This document shows positions 1-10,844 of a stretch of 64,000 bases of DNA, one piece after another. The notes beneath the pieces were generated by a model, which searched no databases, had not been told where the DNA came from, and worked only from the letters and a program-made list of their open reading frames with translations. A program made the translations under genes and the position numbers. Source of the DNA: Armatimonadota bacterium. Lineage in GTDB: Bacteria > Armatimonadota > HRBIN16. The stretch spans positions 1,246,661 to 1,310,660 of the forward strand of contig BPGT01000002.1 in NCBI GenBank assembly GCA_026003175.1. Direction: 5' to 3'. The stretch's first letter is position 1; each line of letters starts with the position of its first letter.

Positions 1-1806
1 GCGATTATCCTGCTGTGCGCTACCGCCTTTGCCCAGCAGGCGAACATACTACAGCCTTACTGCCTGCCTCAATTCGCCTCCGACGTGCGGTTGCGCCAGC
101 CGGTCACGTTCACCGCGTTGAGCGTGCCGCTATCCGATGCCCTGCAAGAGCTCTCTGGGCAGACGGGCGTGGCGCTTCGAGCGGGCAGAGGCGTGGGGCA
201 GTGGCGTCTGGTAGCGCGCGTGCAGAACCTTCCCCTTGCCGACCTGCTTGCCTCCATCGCCTATGCCTTCGATCTGAGCTGGCGCGTCGCGCCGGGCAAA
301 GAGGGTCAGCCTCCTGGATATGAGATATTCCAATCGCCGGCACAGGCACAACGCGAGCGAGGAGAGTTCGAAGAGCGTGTTCGGCTGCTCCAACGTATAC
401 TGCCGCAGGCGTTGGCGGAGGCACAACGACGCATCGAACGTGGGGAGACAGGAAAGGAACTGGTACCCACAGACAGAACCGACGGAAATATTATCAGCCA
501 TTACGCATACGGGTTCGTCATCCAGCCAAAGCTGCGCGTTGCCGCGGCGTTACTCACTCCGGAAGCCATCAACCGCCTTGTAGCTGGAGAGGACATCTAT
601 GTTCCGGGCAGTGCTTTCACTCCTCAGCAACAACAAATGCTGCTCAGTCCGATGGCGGGTGTAGAGATCGAGCCACCTGCACGGAAACAGGTCTTACAGG
701 TACGCTGGCAATACGAGCCGTGGCACTCCGAATTGAGTGTGCGCGTACTCTCCCGCACGGAGAACGGAGGCGGTAGTTCATCCACAGGATTTCCCCTGCC
801 TCCCTTGCCGATTGGAGGCAAATACGCTCTCTACGATACCACCGACTTGCGCACCCTGATGTCCTCCGACGAACTGCGTCGCACCCTGCCCGTAGAAGGC
901 ACGCCGCCTAAACACCTCACGGTTCCTGAACTGCTTCACCGCCTGTCGGTGATGGTTCCGGTGAACGTGGTCGCCGAGTATTATCCGTTGTCCATGCAGC
1001 TATGGTATCCCTCGGGCGCGGGCAGGAACGCCCAAGAGGTGCTGCAGATACTGCTGCAACGGAACTTCTACCAACCACAGCGGGCGGGCAATACCCTGCT
1101 CTTCTCGGCAAAGAACCGCTACGAGCGACGCCTCTGTGACGTGCCTGCCTCTTCTATCCGCCGCTGGCTGAACGCCGACGGATGGTTTGGTCTGCGCGTG
1201 CAAAGTCTGCAGGAGATTGCCAAACTAACGCCCTTCCAGCAACGCGCTCTGGGCATATGGGCATCTGCGGAGGCAGACCGTTTTGGTGGAGAAGGCGATT
1301 ACCGGGCGGTGGTTTACGATACGTTGTCTTCCCTGACCTACGCGGAAGGCACCGCCGAGGGAATATGGAGGCTGTTGACGGCTCTACCTCCAGCAGCACA
1401 GTTGCGAGCGTTGTCAGGACAGCAGGTTGTCATTAACGACTTCGCTCGGGTAGTCAAATTGCCCCTGGAAGACCTGACCCCTCCCTTCTTCCCGATAGAC
1501 GTGGCGCAGGCACTACCCTCCGAGAGGATATGGGTACAGGCAAAGCGAGCCGTCACCCAACGCTGGGCGTGCGAGAAGCCGCGTTTCGAGTCGGTGCGCA
1601 GGCTGATCGACCTGTGGCTCAGCACCCCCGGCGAGACTCTGGCAGATTTCCGTCGTCGGCTACGGGCGGAGCAAAAAGTGGACAGCGACCGATTCGTGCA
1701 GGTGGAGGTGGAGACCGTAACCCTTCGACTGGGAGCAGGAAACAAAGCCCTTGTGGATCCCGAGATCCAGCTGGCACGGTTTAAGCGCGGCTCGGGCACA
1801 CGATAA
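1..1806 (+). CDS. Secreted STN-domain protein, 5' end outside window
   Basis: The frame is open from the first base, giving 601 visible codons, so the gene starts upstream of the window. The first visible residues (AIILLCATAFA, then QQA) look like the end of a signal peptide with cleavage after AFA, so the product is probably exported. Visible residues about 28-95 resemble an STN domain, the short N-terminal module of secretins and TonB-dependent receptors (VTFTALSVPLSDALQELS). The remaining ~500 residues are not recognised, and no secretin or TonB beta-barrel region is evident. A GTG at 85 is in frame but would remove the signal peptide, so it is not the start. Function unknown; an envelope role is inferred. 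Confidence 0.6.
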   Translation, partial: AIILLCATAFAQQANILQPYCLPQFASDVRLRQPVTFTALSVPLSDALQELSGQTGVALRAGRGVGQWRLVARVQNLPLADLLASIAYAFDLSWRVAPGKEGQPPGYEIFQSPAQAQRERGEFEERVRLLQRILPQALAEAQRRIERGETGKELVPTDRTDGNIISHYAYGFVIQPKLRVAAALLTPEAINRLVAGEDIYVPGSAFTPQQQQMLLSPMAGVEIEPPARKQVLQVRWQYEPWHSELSVRVLSRTENGGGSSSTGFPLPPLPIGGKYALYDTTDLRTLMSSDELRRTLPVEGTPPKHLTVPELLHRLSVMVPVNVVAEYYPLSMQLWYPSGAGRNAQEVLQILLQRNFYQPQRAGNTLLFSAKNRYERRLCDVPASSIRRWLNADGWFGLRVQSLQEIAKLTPFQQRALGIWASAEADRFGGEGDYRAVVYDTLSSLTYAEGTAEGIWRLLTALPPAAQLRALSGQQVVINDFARVVKLPLEDLTPPFFPIDVAQALPSERIWVQAKRAVTQRWACEKPRFESVRRLIDLWLSTPGETLADFRRRLRAEQKVDSDRFVQVEVETVTLRLGAGNKALVDPEIQLARFKRGSGTR

Positions 1807-1906
1807 CGATTCGGCAGGTTTTTAACGCGCCCCTGTAGAATCCTCTATCAGCAGCGTGAACAGGGATGTTCGTGCCACACAGATTCACAACAAGGGAGGT
1901 GCTGCC

Positions 1907-2201
1907 ATGAGTACCCCCCAATCTCGAAGAAGCGCGACGGATATACACCCTCGCCCGCAAGGTGGTGCATCAGCACGGTACATGGGTTTCCCGTTCCGAC
2001 CTCAGTATGTACTGCGGTGCAAACCTGTACATCGAGCTCAAAGAAGATACCGGCAAACTGACCATCCTCGCCTTTGACAAGGACGGACAGCCCGCGGAGG
2101 AACCTGCTTTTATTGGCTACGCGGACGGCAGGACAGATGCCTTCCAGCCGGGCGAGTGGCAAACCCAGCTGCAACTGCTGGCGGAAGGGTCTGGAGCGTA
2201 G
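1907..2201 (+). CDS. Small protein of about 97 residues, frameshifted
   Basis: A good ribosome binding site (GGGAGGT, 1894-1900) precedes an ATG, but its frame soon leaves the coding-like reading. A run of six C at 1914-1919 lies just after the start. With five C the frame reads MSTPNLEEARRIYTLARKVV and continues smoothly through YCGANLYIELKEDTGKL to the stop. The corrected product is about 97 residues, soluble, with no signal peptide or known motif. The family is not recognised. The single extra C matches the other frameshifts of this window, so an indel error is as likely as a real mutation. Confidence 0.5.
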
Positions 2202-2280
2202 AAGCAGGATTCGGGCTACAACGCGCGAATCGCGGTAAAGGAAACACATCCTCATTCGAGGAAAGGGAGGGATACAATTG

Positions 2281-3846
2281 ATGTTCCATCTGGTTCCGGT
2301 GATTGTATCGGCTTTGCTGTTCGTATTCCTGTCGCTGTCGGCATCGTGGTCACAGCCGCTGCTGGCAGGGGCGGCGCGTGTGAAAATAACCCCGGACAAA
2401 CTGCCCTATTTGGCGGGGTACGGCGCAAACCGACGCGCTGAGGAGGTGCACGATGACGTGTACGCCAGCGCGGTGGTCATTCAGGCTGGTGAGACCAAAA
2501 TGGCTATCGTCTCCTGCGACCTGATCGGTCTGCTGTATCCTGCGGTACAGGATATTCGGAGCAAAGTATCCGCTGTGCCTGCAGGCAATATTATCATTGC
2601 CGCCACCCATACGCACAGCGGTCCCGACAGCATCGGTCTGTGGGGACAGCCGGAACAGGGCGTGTCAGGCGTGGATAAAGAGTGGTATGCCCAGATGAAA
2701 CAGAAGGTGGCAGACGCCATCGAGGAGGCGGCGAAAAACTTGCAGCCGGCGATGCTGCGCGTCGCCAGCGCGGAAGGGGTGACGGGTGTTTCGCGCAATG
2801 TGCGGGTAGCGGAGATTCTGGATACCTCTATCGCTGTGCTCCAGCTGCGCAACGCTAACGATAACAAAACCATCGCTACCATCGTGAACTACGCGGTACA
2901 CCCCGAGCTGATGAACACTCGCTCGCTGACCTCCGACATCGTGCATTACATGCGCCAGACGATTGAGAGCACAGAAGGCGGTATCGCCCTCTTCCTGAAC
3001 GGCGCACAGGGGGGCATGGTCACGGTGGACTCGCCCGGCAACGACTGGAAGGAATGCGAGCGTGTAGGCGACGCACTAGGGCAAGCCGCGCTGAACGCCC
3101 TGAAAAACGCCTCTACCCTGCGAGAGGCTCCTCTCGCTATCCAGCGGGAGCAGGTAACCATCCCGTTGCAAAACGAGCGGTTCAAGCAGGCGGCGCAAGC
3201 GGGACTATTCCCAGAACCGGTGCTACAAACGGATGAGGTCACTACCGAAGTGATGCACGCGACGCTCGGACCGGTAGAGATGGTCACTATCCCCGGCGAG
3301 GCGTTGCCCAATATCGGCTTCCAGATCAAACGCCACATGAAAGGTAACCCCAAACTGGTCATCGGTCTGGCAAATGACGAGCTGGGCTACATCCTCACCG
3401 AGGCGGACTACGGACTGCAGCTGTACAGCTACGAAACCAGCATGAGCGTCGGCGAGAAAGCGGGACGGGTGGTGACCGATAAGCTGCTGGCTATGGTACA
3501 GCAGTCGCCACCGGTTACCGCATCATCCAAGGTGGCTGCTTTCTTTGACGCTCTGCCCTCGCGCTTCCGCGCTGAGCGAGCGCAAGGTGCAAAGGTAACG
3601 TATCGCTTCAACATCACCGGCGAAGGCGGCGGCGTGTGGGAGATCGAGATTGCCAACGGCAAGTGCACCATCCGCCGGGGCGCGTCCGGTGTACAGGCAG
3701 ACGTCACCGTCAACACGAACGCGCAGACCTTCCTTGCCATAGTGGAGGGCAGGATGGCAGCCGACCAGGCGTACATGAGCGGACAACTGCTGGTGGACGG
3801 CGACCTGTTCCTCGCCCAGCGCATCGCTGACTTCTTTGCGTTCTGA
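2281..3846 (+). CDS. Neutral ceramidase-like protein with C-terminal SCP2 domain
   Basis: A signal peptide (residues ~1-22, ending near SASWSQP) is followed by a domain of the neutral/alkaline non-lysosomal ceramidase family: the early TPDKLPYLAGYGANRR, the SCDLIGL strand and the ATHTHSGPDS motif (His110, His112), which in the family helps bind the catalytic metal. The GDxSP-type segment that holds the nucleophilic serine in studied ceramidases is not clear here; the matching place reads NGAQGGMVTVD. True ceramide hydrolysis is therefore unproven. Residues ~418-521 look like an SCP2 sterol-carrier domain, a lipid-binding fold. The ATG at 2281 is chosen over a TTG one codon upstream because GGGAGG sits 10 bases before it. 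Confidence 0.75.
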   Translation: MFHLVPVIVSALLFVFLSLSASWSQPLLAGAARVKITPDKLPYLAGYGANRRAEEVHDDVYASAVVIQAGETKMAIVSCDLIGLLYPAVQDIRSKVSAVPAGNIIIAATHTHSGPDSIGLWGQPEQGVSGVDKEWYAQMKQKVADAIEEAAKNLQPAMLRVASAEGVTGVSRNVRVAEILDTSIAVLQLRNANDNKTIATIVNYAVHPELMNTRSLTSDIVHYMRQTIESTEGGIALFLNGAQGGMVTVDSPGNDWKECERVGDALGQAALNALKNASTLREAPLAIQREQVTIPLQNERFKQAAQAGLFPEPVLQTDEVTTEVMHATLGPVEMVTIPGEALPNIGFQIKRHMKGNPKLVIGLANDELGYILTEADYGLQLYSYETSMSVGEKAGRVVTDKLLAMVQQSPPVTASSKVAAFFDALPSRFRAERAQGAKVTYRFNITGEGGGVWEIEIANGKCTIRRGASGVQADVTVNTNAQTFLAIVEGRMAADQAYMSGQLLVDGDLFLAQRIADFFAF

Positions 3847-3962
3847 GGAAAAAGGGGCGGGACGACGGCGCCCGACGTTCTCCACCGGCTCTTCCGTCAT
3901 CCCGCCCACCGCATCGGCTGCGTGGCGCGTAGCCATCTCTATCTTAGGATATCTCGCCGGTC

Positions 3963-3990
3963 TTGATAGCTGTGTGAAATACGGTATTTT
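3963..3990 (+). promoter_or_regulatory. Possible sigma70 promoter of the NlpC/P60 gene
   Basis: TTGATA (3963-3968) and TATTTT (3985-3990) are 16 bases apart, with the predicted start of transcription only about 8 bases before the proposed TTG start codon. The -10 is weak, so this is tentative. Confidence 0.3.
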
Positions 3991-4004
3991 GAGAGGTCCC
4001 GGAT

Positions 4005-4905
4005 TTGCCCAGAGCAGTGGTCACCCATAACGTTGTAAAGATGCACGCACAGCCCGACGGCAACAGTGAGCAGGTATCGCAAACAATGCTCGGGCACACG
4101 CTATCACTTGCTACCCCGCCCAACCGCCAGGAAGGCTGGATGCAAGTGCAAACCGACGACGGTTACATGGGATGGGTGCGTGCGGGGCAGATACGCCCGC
4201 TGGATGAAAATGAAGAGTACCCCGCACGGGCGAAGGCATACCGCGTGAACGCACTATGGGCATTCGTGCGCGAGCAGCCAGATGCGCAATCTCCGCACCT
4301 CACCATTGCTCCCATGAGCGCATGGCTGGAAGGGCAGGGATGGCACGGTGACTGGCTGCATGTGCGCCTGCCCAACAGACGAGAGGGCTGGGTATCGGTA
4401 CAGGACGTGACCTCGCAGTGGGTAGTGGTCACGCGCATCGGCTGGCTACGCGTGGAGGGCTTGCTCTTCTCGCGGGGAGAAAGCACCGAGCCGTATGTAG
4501 TGCCTCGCCCCGGCTGGCAAAACGCCCTGGTATACACCGCCAGAAGGCTGCTGGGCGTGCCTTATCTGTGGGGCGGCAGTACACCCTTCGGGCTGGACTG
4601 TTCAGGCTTCGTGCAGCTGGTGTACCGCATGTGCGGGCTGGTAGTACCCCCGCGACGCCGATCTGCAGGCGGAGTTCACGCGCGCCGCTGAGGTGCCGCT
4701 GGAAGAAGCGCAATCGGGCGATCTCATCTTCTTCGCAGGTGGCAATGACCCACACCAGCGCACCGTCACACATGTGGGCATGGTGCTTGACGGTGAGCAC
4801 TTTATCCACTCCTCCGGTGGCGTGGGCGTCTATATCACCCGTCTGGACGAGCCGTATTACCGCTCCATCCTGTGGGGCGTTCGCAGAGTTACGGATAAAC
4901 TATGA
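4005..4905 (+). CDS. SH3-domain NlpC/P60 endopeptidase, frameshifted
   Basis: Predicted cell-wall peptidase cleaving gamma-D-glutamyl-diamino acid bonds. Two bacterial SH3-like repeats (roughly residues 1-65 and 70-150) precede an NlpC/P60 domain with the LDCSGFVQ catalytic cysteine motif, HVGMVL for the histidine, and a third polar position in FIHSSGG. The frame breaks at five C (4647-4651); with four C it reads on as VVPRDADLQAEFTRAAEVPLEE, a normal family sequence, and joins the catalytic His half. The TTG start follows GAGAGG by 8 bases; a GTG at 4017 is an alternative. No signal peptide is visible from either start, which is odd for a wall enzyme. Confidence 0.75.
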
Positions 4906-5027
4906 ACGAAAAGGGACGAAAAGAGGCTCTTCACCAGGGTGTTATGCAACATCTATTGACCTTGCCTCCATCGCGCTGGTAGTGTGGAGGAGGGGGAAAC
5001 GTTCCTATCCCTCGCCAGAACCGACTG

Positions 5028-6242
5028 TTACCACTCCTCCGGTATCGTCGCCACACCAACGTTGGGATTGCCTAGCCTGTAAGAGGTGAAAACCACTCGC
5101 TTACTGCGCCTATCCCAGCTTGGTACCGGCCCCGCGCCAGTGCCATAAGTGCGATGTCCGGTGGTGAGGATATGCATTCGGGTAGTCTTGCCGTTGAAGA
5201 GCGCAATAATACCATGCCAATTACCGGCAACAACCCACTTGCCGTTTTCGTCACCGGCGGTGTACCACCAGTTAACTTTTGCATATTCTGCGGGAGTGCC
5301 GCCTTCCCACCATGCGCCTGCGCCGATAATGCGCACCACACCTGTAGCGACGTCGATAACCTTCACATGTGACTCGCCATCGCGGTGCCCGCCACAGAAC
5401 AGAATCTGATCGTTTATCCACCAGTGCTCATGGGTTACCAGCTCGCCTGGCGACTGGTGGTATATCGCGCGGGGCTTGCCATCACGAATGTCCACCACCA
5501 TCAGCCGTTCGCGTCGTCCGGCGAAGCTCAGCAGGTGAGGGGAAGTACGACTCCAGAGTACATGTGTACTGAAGGATTCTACACGACAAACCTCGCGCAC
5601 CTCTCCTGTTTGTACGCCGATGGTGATAATGCCCATGCCGCCTTCCTTGAAATTGACACCAAGGCTCAACAGGCTTCCGTCGGCGTTTTCGTTCAATGCG
5701 GTGGCAGGGCTCAGATGGTCGGGTAGAGTGCATATCACCCGTTCTGTGGCGAACACCCGTGAAGGGGTTTTGAGCGGGTCAGAACTCGGCTCAATTTCTA
5801 CTCCTAATTCAAGCACCTGTTTGCCGCGTAGCGCAAACACGCTGTTCCGCGACCTTGCCGCGATAGCACCACCAATATCACCTTCAGGGGTCGTCAAGCG
5901 TACTAACTCACCGGTGGCAAAAAGGTAGCCCATGAGCCCGCCGCGTTCCCTTCCAGACGTGAACAGAAGCAGCGACTCATCGGCGAGGAAGGAGCGATCA
6001 TGGAAGTATAGACTGAAGTTTCCCGCTGGGTGGGTGGTGACAAATAAAAGGTCTACACCAGTTTCGGGGTCCTTCATACGCCGGTGTTCGGGTGGAAAAA
6101 CCTCCAGCGAGTAGGTACGGGTTTTCGGGACCATGGCGATTATCCTCGTATTCCAAAGAGATGTGGTCAACAGCACGCCCGTCCCACGCAGGAACTGGCG
6201 ACGATTGAGACGCAAAGCAACCAAAGGCGTATCCCTCTGCAT
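5028..6242 (-). CDS. Oligogalacturonate-lyase-like beta-propeller, Tat-type signal
   Basis: The N-terminus carries a twin-arginine motif (LNRRQFLRGTGV) followed by a hydrophobic stretch, suggesting Tat export of a folded protein. The rest (404 residues) is a repeat-rich beta-propeller matching the oligogalacturonate lyase family: FHDRSFLADESLLLFTS, GLMGYLF, VRLT and VTHEHWW. Family members cleave unsaturated digalacturonate in pectin breakdown and use a histidine/Mn site; His in HDRSF and HEHWW are candidates. No other pectin genes are nearby, so the substrate is uncertain. The ATG is preceded on its strand by a weak AAGGA. The gene stands alone between oppositely directed neighbours. Confidence 0.65.
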   Translation of the reverse strand: MQRDTPLVALRLNRRQFLRGTGVLLTTSLWNTRIIAMVPKTRTYSLEVFPPEHRRMKDPETGVDLLFVTTHPAGNFSLYFHDRSFLADESLLLFTSGRERGGLMGYLFATGELVRLTTPEGDIGGAIAARSRNSVFALRGKQVLELGVEIEPSSDPLKTPSRVFATERVICTLPDHLSPATALNENADGSLLSLGVNFKEGGMGIITIGVQTGEVREVCRVESFSTHVLWSRTSPHLLSFAGRRERLMVVDIRDGKPRAIYHQSPGELVTHEHWWINDQILFCGGHRDGESHVKVIDVATGVVRIIGAGAWWEGGTPAEYAKVNWWYTAGDENGKWVVAGNWHGIIALFNGKTTRMHILTTGHRTYGTGAGPVPSWDRRSKRVVFTSYRLGNPNVGVATIPEEW

Positions 6243-6427
6243 CGCTACATCCTTGACCTCATCCTGTTTTTCTTACAAACAAAGCCGCTTTCCTTCACAG
6301 AGTCAAAGCCAGTGCGAACTATCTCCGTCTGTAAAGAAAACGGCTCCCACCATGAATGCAAAACAGCAGCCCATCCCAGCGCAACATGGTATACTAAGTA
6401 CCGAAACCACTTCGGAGGACAAATCCC

Positions 6428-6678
6428 ATGTGCCTGGCGATACCGGGGCAGATATTGAGCATTGAAGGCGACGACCCGCTGAGCCGTACGGGCAAGGTCA
6501 GTTTTGGCGGTATTGTGAAGGATGTGAATCTCGCCTATGTGCCCGAGGCGAAGGTGGGCGACTATGTGATAGTGCATGTGGGCTTCGCTATCAGCATCGT
6601 GGACGAGAAAGAAGCGCAGGAGGTGTTTGAGTACCTGCGCCAGATGGAAGAACTGGGCGAGCTACAGGAGCAACCCGC

Positions 6679-6682
<4 letters not shown>
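6428..6682 (+). CDS. hypC: Hydrogenase maturation chaperone HypC
   Basis: An 84-residue protein with the invariant MCLAIPGQI start; Cys2 is the residue that carries the Fe(CN)2CO precursor between HypD and the hydrogenase large subunit. Beta-barrel core strands ([31 protein letters not shown]) fit the HypC/HybG family. GGAGGA sits 8 bases before the ATG, and TATACT at 6390-6395 may be the -10 box. The stop overlaps the hypD start (ATGA), so the two are translationally coupled. No hydrogenase subunits, hypA, hypB or hypF lie in the window. Confidence 0.96.
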
Positions 6683-7762
<1,080 letters not shown>

Positions 7763-7782
<20 letters not shown>

Positions 7783-9496
7783 CCGCCAGCACCTCTCGCA
7801 GATTGTCCACCAGCTGCCTGCCGCACTGTCGCAGATCCTCAAGGGTTTCCTCAGCAGGTTGCTGGCGTAAGCGAGCCATCAGTTGATGAAACCGCTCGTG
7901 CTGCTCTACCAATGTTTGTAAGCGGAAGGAGGAAAAAGCCGAGCACTGCGACGCATGTTGCTGCCAGAGGGAGAACCTGCACTCCTCGTTGTGCAAACAT
8001 CGGCTGGGGTCAGAGGTTTCTACTGCATAGCACGCCCGTCGCACCGCCTGCAGGTGGTCGTAAATCAGCTGGCTGATGACCTGTTGCGCGGCGTAGCCTC
8101 CGCCTTCGCGAATCGCCCTCTGCACACGCTCTTCCCACTCCTCTGGTGCAATATGGATAATGTGGATGCCTTCTACCGCCGCGTGCGATACACGGTTGCG
8201 TCCTTGGCGTTTCGAGACGTACAGCGCCTGGTCCGCTTCCTCTATCAGACTATCGGGGTTCAGCGTATGCAGGTCGACGGTGGCAACGCCGATGCTGGCG
8301 GTAATCTGGCGATAACAGCATGGGGTATCGGCTATCCTCTCGCGCAGCTGTTCTGCAAACTGGATAGCTGTATCCCCGTCCATCTCGGGAAGGATAGCCA
8401 CAAACTCCTCGCCGCCGTAGCGTGCAGGAAAAGCCCTGTTGCCACAGTGCTGCTCCAGTACGTTGGCTACCTTGCGAAGCACCTCATCGCCTGCCTGATG
8501 TCCGAAGGTATCGTTGAAGCTCTTGAAGTGGTCTATGTCCATCAACAGCAGCGACATCGCCCGGTTGCGTTCCAGCGACCACAGGAACTCGCGCCATAAC
8601 CGCTCGCGGAACACGCGGTGGTTGGGCAAGCCCGTGAGCCCGTCAGTCGCCGCCATGTGTTCCATCTGTGCGTTGGCTTCCGCCAGTCGCGCGGTCATCT
8701 GGCGCAGGCTCTCGTTTTGCGCCTCCAGCTCGTCGCGCTGAGCCTCGATAATCTCCTGTTGACGTTTGCGCTCGGTGATATCGATATTTGCGCTGATAGC
8801 ACCGAGCACGTTGCCCTCCACATCCAAAAAGGGAAAAGTGCTGGTCAGCATCCAGCGTAATTCGCCATTTTTGGTTACATCCTGCCACTCTAAATCGCGC
8901 AGCGACTCACCCGCAAACACCTTTTGAATCACTTGCCTGGTCGCCTCTATATCTTCAGGACGACAGAACAGCTCATAGATACTCTTGCCAATAGCCTCTT
9001 CGGCAGGGAAACCATATACTCGCTCCGCTTCGGTGTTCCAGTCGCGAATAATTCCCTGCTCATCATAGGTGAAGCAGGCAACAGGCATCCCCTGGAACAG
9101 CTGTGCGAAGTAGCGACGTGCTAATTCCTGCTCGCGCAGAGCGATTTGCAGGTGCTGTGTGCGCTCCTCCACCAGCTGCTCCAGATGCTGGCTATACTGT
9201 CTGAGCCTGTTGGTGGTACTCTGCGCCAGCCAGATAGTGAGTAGCACGAAGACACTGCCAAACAGGAACACGAAAGCGACGACGGAGTGCAACCAGTCCG
9301 TATGTTTTGCGAGAAGAGCCCAGATGCTAAACAAGTAGCCTGCGAAAAAGAAGACCATGAGCGCCATCAAGGTGCGCAACAAGTTGCAGTACCCTGCCTG
9401 CTGCACCGAGTGGCGCATACTCCACGCTCTGGCAATTGCCCAGAGCATCAGCACAGAACCAGTAGCGATAGCGATGACATCAAGCAGAGACTTCAT
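7763..9496 (-). CDS. Membrane PAS-GGDEF diguanylate cyclase with CZB-like tail
   Basis: Predicted to make cyclic di-GMP. Order: three membrane helices (residues ~5-90), a short coiled coil, a PAS sensor (~135-250, ending in [11 protein letters not shown]), a second coiled coil, and a GGDEF domain whose active site is GGEEF at residues 361-365. The usual RxxD inhibition site is absent ([13 protein letters not shown]), so product feedback may be lost. The C-terminal ~120 residues resemble a CZB zinc-binding domain: His in YDHLQAV, CRFSLW, and EQHERFHQL. Such domains sense zinc or hypochlorite in other diguanylate cyclases. The gene lies between hypD and hypE on the opposite strand, separating genes usually found together. 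Confidence 0.87.
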
Positions 9497-9619
9497 ACAC
9501 CAGAGATTATCGGATACGGAGGTATACTATCTTAGGGCAGTTGCAGGTGGTACAGCAGTGATTGGATGAAAGCAAGATACAGTACAGGGTGAACCGACCT
9601 GTCAGGAGGTACGGAAGCG

Positions 9620-10681
9620 ATGTCCACTTCATCCGAATCCGGTTTCCCGCTCACCTGCCCCATCCCTATCCAGCAGTATCCTTCCGTGGTGATGGCGCAC
9701 GGGGGTGGGGGCAGGTTGATGCATCAACTGATAGAGAAAATGTTCGTGGCGACCTTTGGCAGCGGCGCACTGCGCACACGCCACGACAGCGCGCGACTGG
9801 AGCTGCCCACCGCACGCCTCGCTTTCACCACCGACTCGTACGTGGTGCGTCCACTCTTCTTTCCTGGGGGCGACATCGGTAAGCTGGCGGTGTACGGCAC
9901 GGTGAACGACCTGGCGATGAGCGGCGCGCGCCCGCTATACCTCAGTCTGGGCATGATTTTAGAAGAGGGGTTGCCGATGGAGACGTTGTGGAGGGTGGTG
10001 CTCTCCATCCACGAGGCGGCGCAGGCGACAGGCGTGCAGATTGTCACTGGTGATACGAAGGTGGTGGACCGGGGTAAGGGCGATGGCGTGTTCCTGAACA
10101 CCTCTGGCGTGGGGGTAGTAGAGCACGACCTGCTGATTACGCCACAGTCGGTGCAGGTAGGCGATGCAGTGGTTCTGAGTGGAGACATCGGCAGGCACGG
10201 TATTGCGGTGATGGCAGTGCGCGAGGGGCTGGAGTTTGAAAGCGCGATTGAAAGCGACTGCGCCCCGCTGGCGGAGCCTGTGCTGGCATTGATAGAGTCA
10301 GGCTTGGAGGTGCACTGCCTGCGCGACCTCACGCGGGGCGGTCTGGCAAGTGCGTGCGTGGAGATCGCCGAGTCGGCAGGAGTGGGTATCCAGCTGGAAG
10401 AGGCGCGAATCCCCGTGCGCGAAGATGTGCGCGGCGCGTGCGAGATTCTGGGCTTTGACCCGCTGTACGTCGCCAACGAGGGCCGGTTTGTGGCATTTGT
10501 GCCCGCATCACAGGCGGAGCAGGCGGTAGAGGTGCTGCGGCGGTTTGAGGTGTGCGCAGGCGCGCAGGTAGTCGGCGAGGTGACCGATTCGCCGAAGGGC
10601 ACGGTGGTGTTGCGTAGCGTGATTGGCACCTCGCGCGTGGTGGACATGCTCAGCGGCGAACAGCTGCCCAGGATTTGTTGA
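9620..10681 (+). CDS. hypE: Hydrogenase maturation factor HypE
   Basis: PurM/ThiL-fold ATP-dependent dehydratase that turns the HypF-made carbamoyl on its C-terminal cysteine into thiocyanate, the cyanide donor for [NiFe] hydrogenase. Visible: [44 protein letters not shown]-like segment, RGGLASA, and the terminal PRIC whose cysteine is the modified residue. GGAGG lies about 10 bases upstream of the ATG. It shares a 123-base divergent intergenic region with the diguanylate cyclase, so it needs a promoter separate from hypCD. Confidence 0.95.
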   Translation: MSTSSESGFPLTCPIPIQQYPSVVMAHGGGGRLMHQLIEKMFVATFGSGALRTRHDSARLELPTARLAFTTDSYVVRPLFFPGGDIGKLAVYGTVNDLAMSGARPLYLSLGMILEEGLPMETLWRVVLSIHEAAQATGVQIVTGDTKVVDRGKGDGVFLNTSGVGVVEHDLLITPQSVQVGDAVVLSGDIGRHGIAVMAVREGLEFESAIESDCAPLAEPVLALIESGLEVHCLRDLTRGGLASACVEIAESAGVGIQLEEARIPVREDVRGACEILGFDPLYVANEGRFVAFVPASQAEQAVEVLRRFEVCAGAQVVGEVTDSPKGTVVLRSVIGTSRVVDMLSGEQLPRIC

Positions 10682-10770
10682 CCGCTTGTGGCAGGGCATG
10701 TACTGTAGAGAGCGCGAAGAAGGCTTTTCTGATAAATTGCCCTGCGCTCCTATGTTGGGTAACATGGGGT

Positions 10771-10814
10771 ATCGGTTTACAAATGATATAAAATATGATA
10801 TAACTTGAACCGAT
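10771..10814 (+). promoter_or_regulatory. Promoter of the Xre gene framed by a 7-bp inverted repeat
   Basis: TTTACA (10776-10781), 17 bases, then TATAAC (10799-10804) form a sigma70-like promoter in a markedly AT-rich patch. ATCGGTT (10771-10777) and AACCGAT (10808-10814) form an inverted repeat that brackets it, a plausible operator for self-repression by the downstream Xre protein. Confidence 0.5.
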
Positions 10815-10844
10815 GGTATTCCACAGGATGAAAGGGAAAAGGCA

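Noticed and set aside
4693-4905. Separate small gene for the C-terminal NlpC piece
   Set aside because: It holds only the His half of the catalytic site and has no ribosome binding site; a one-base correction joins it to the upstream part.
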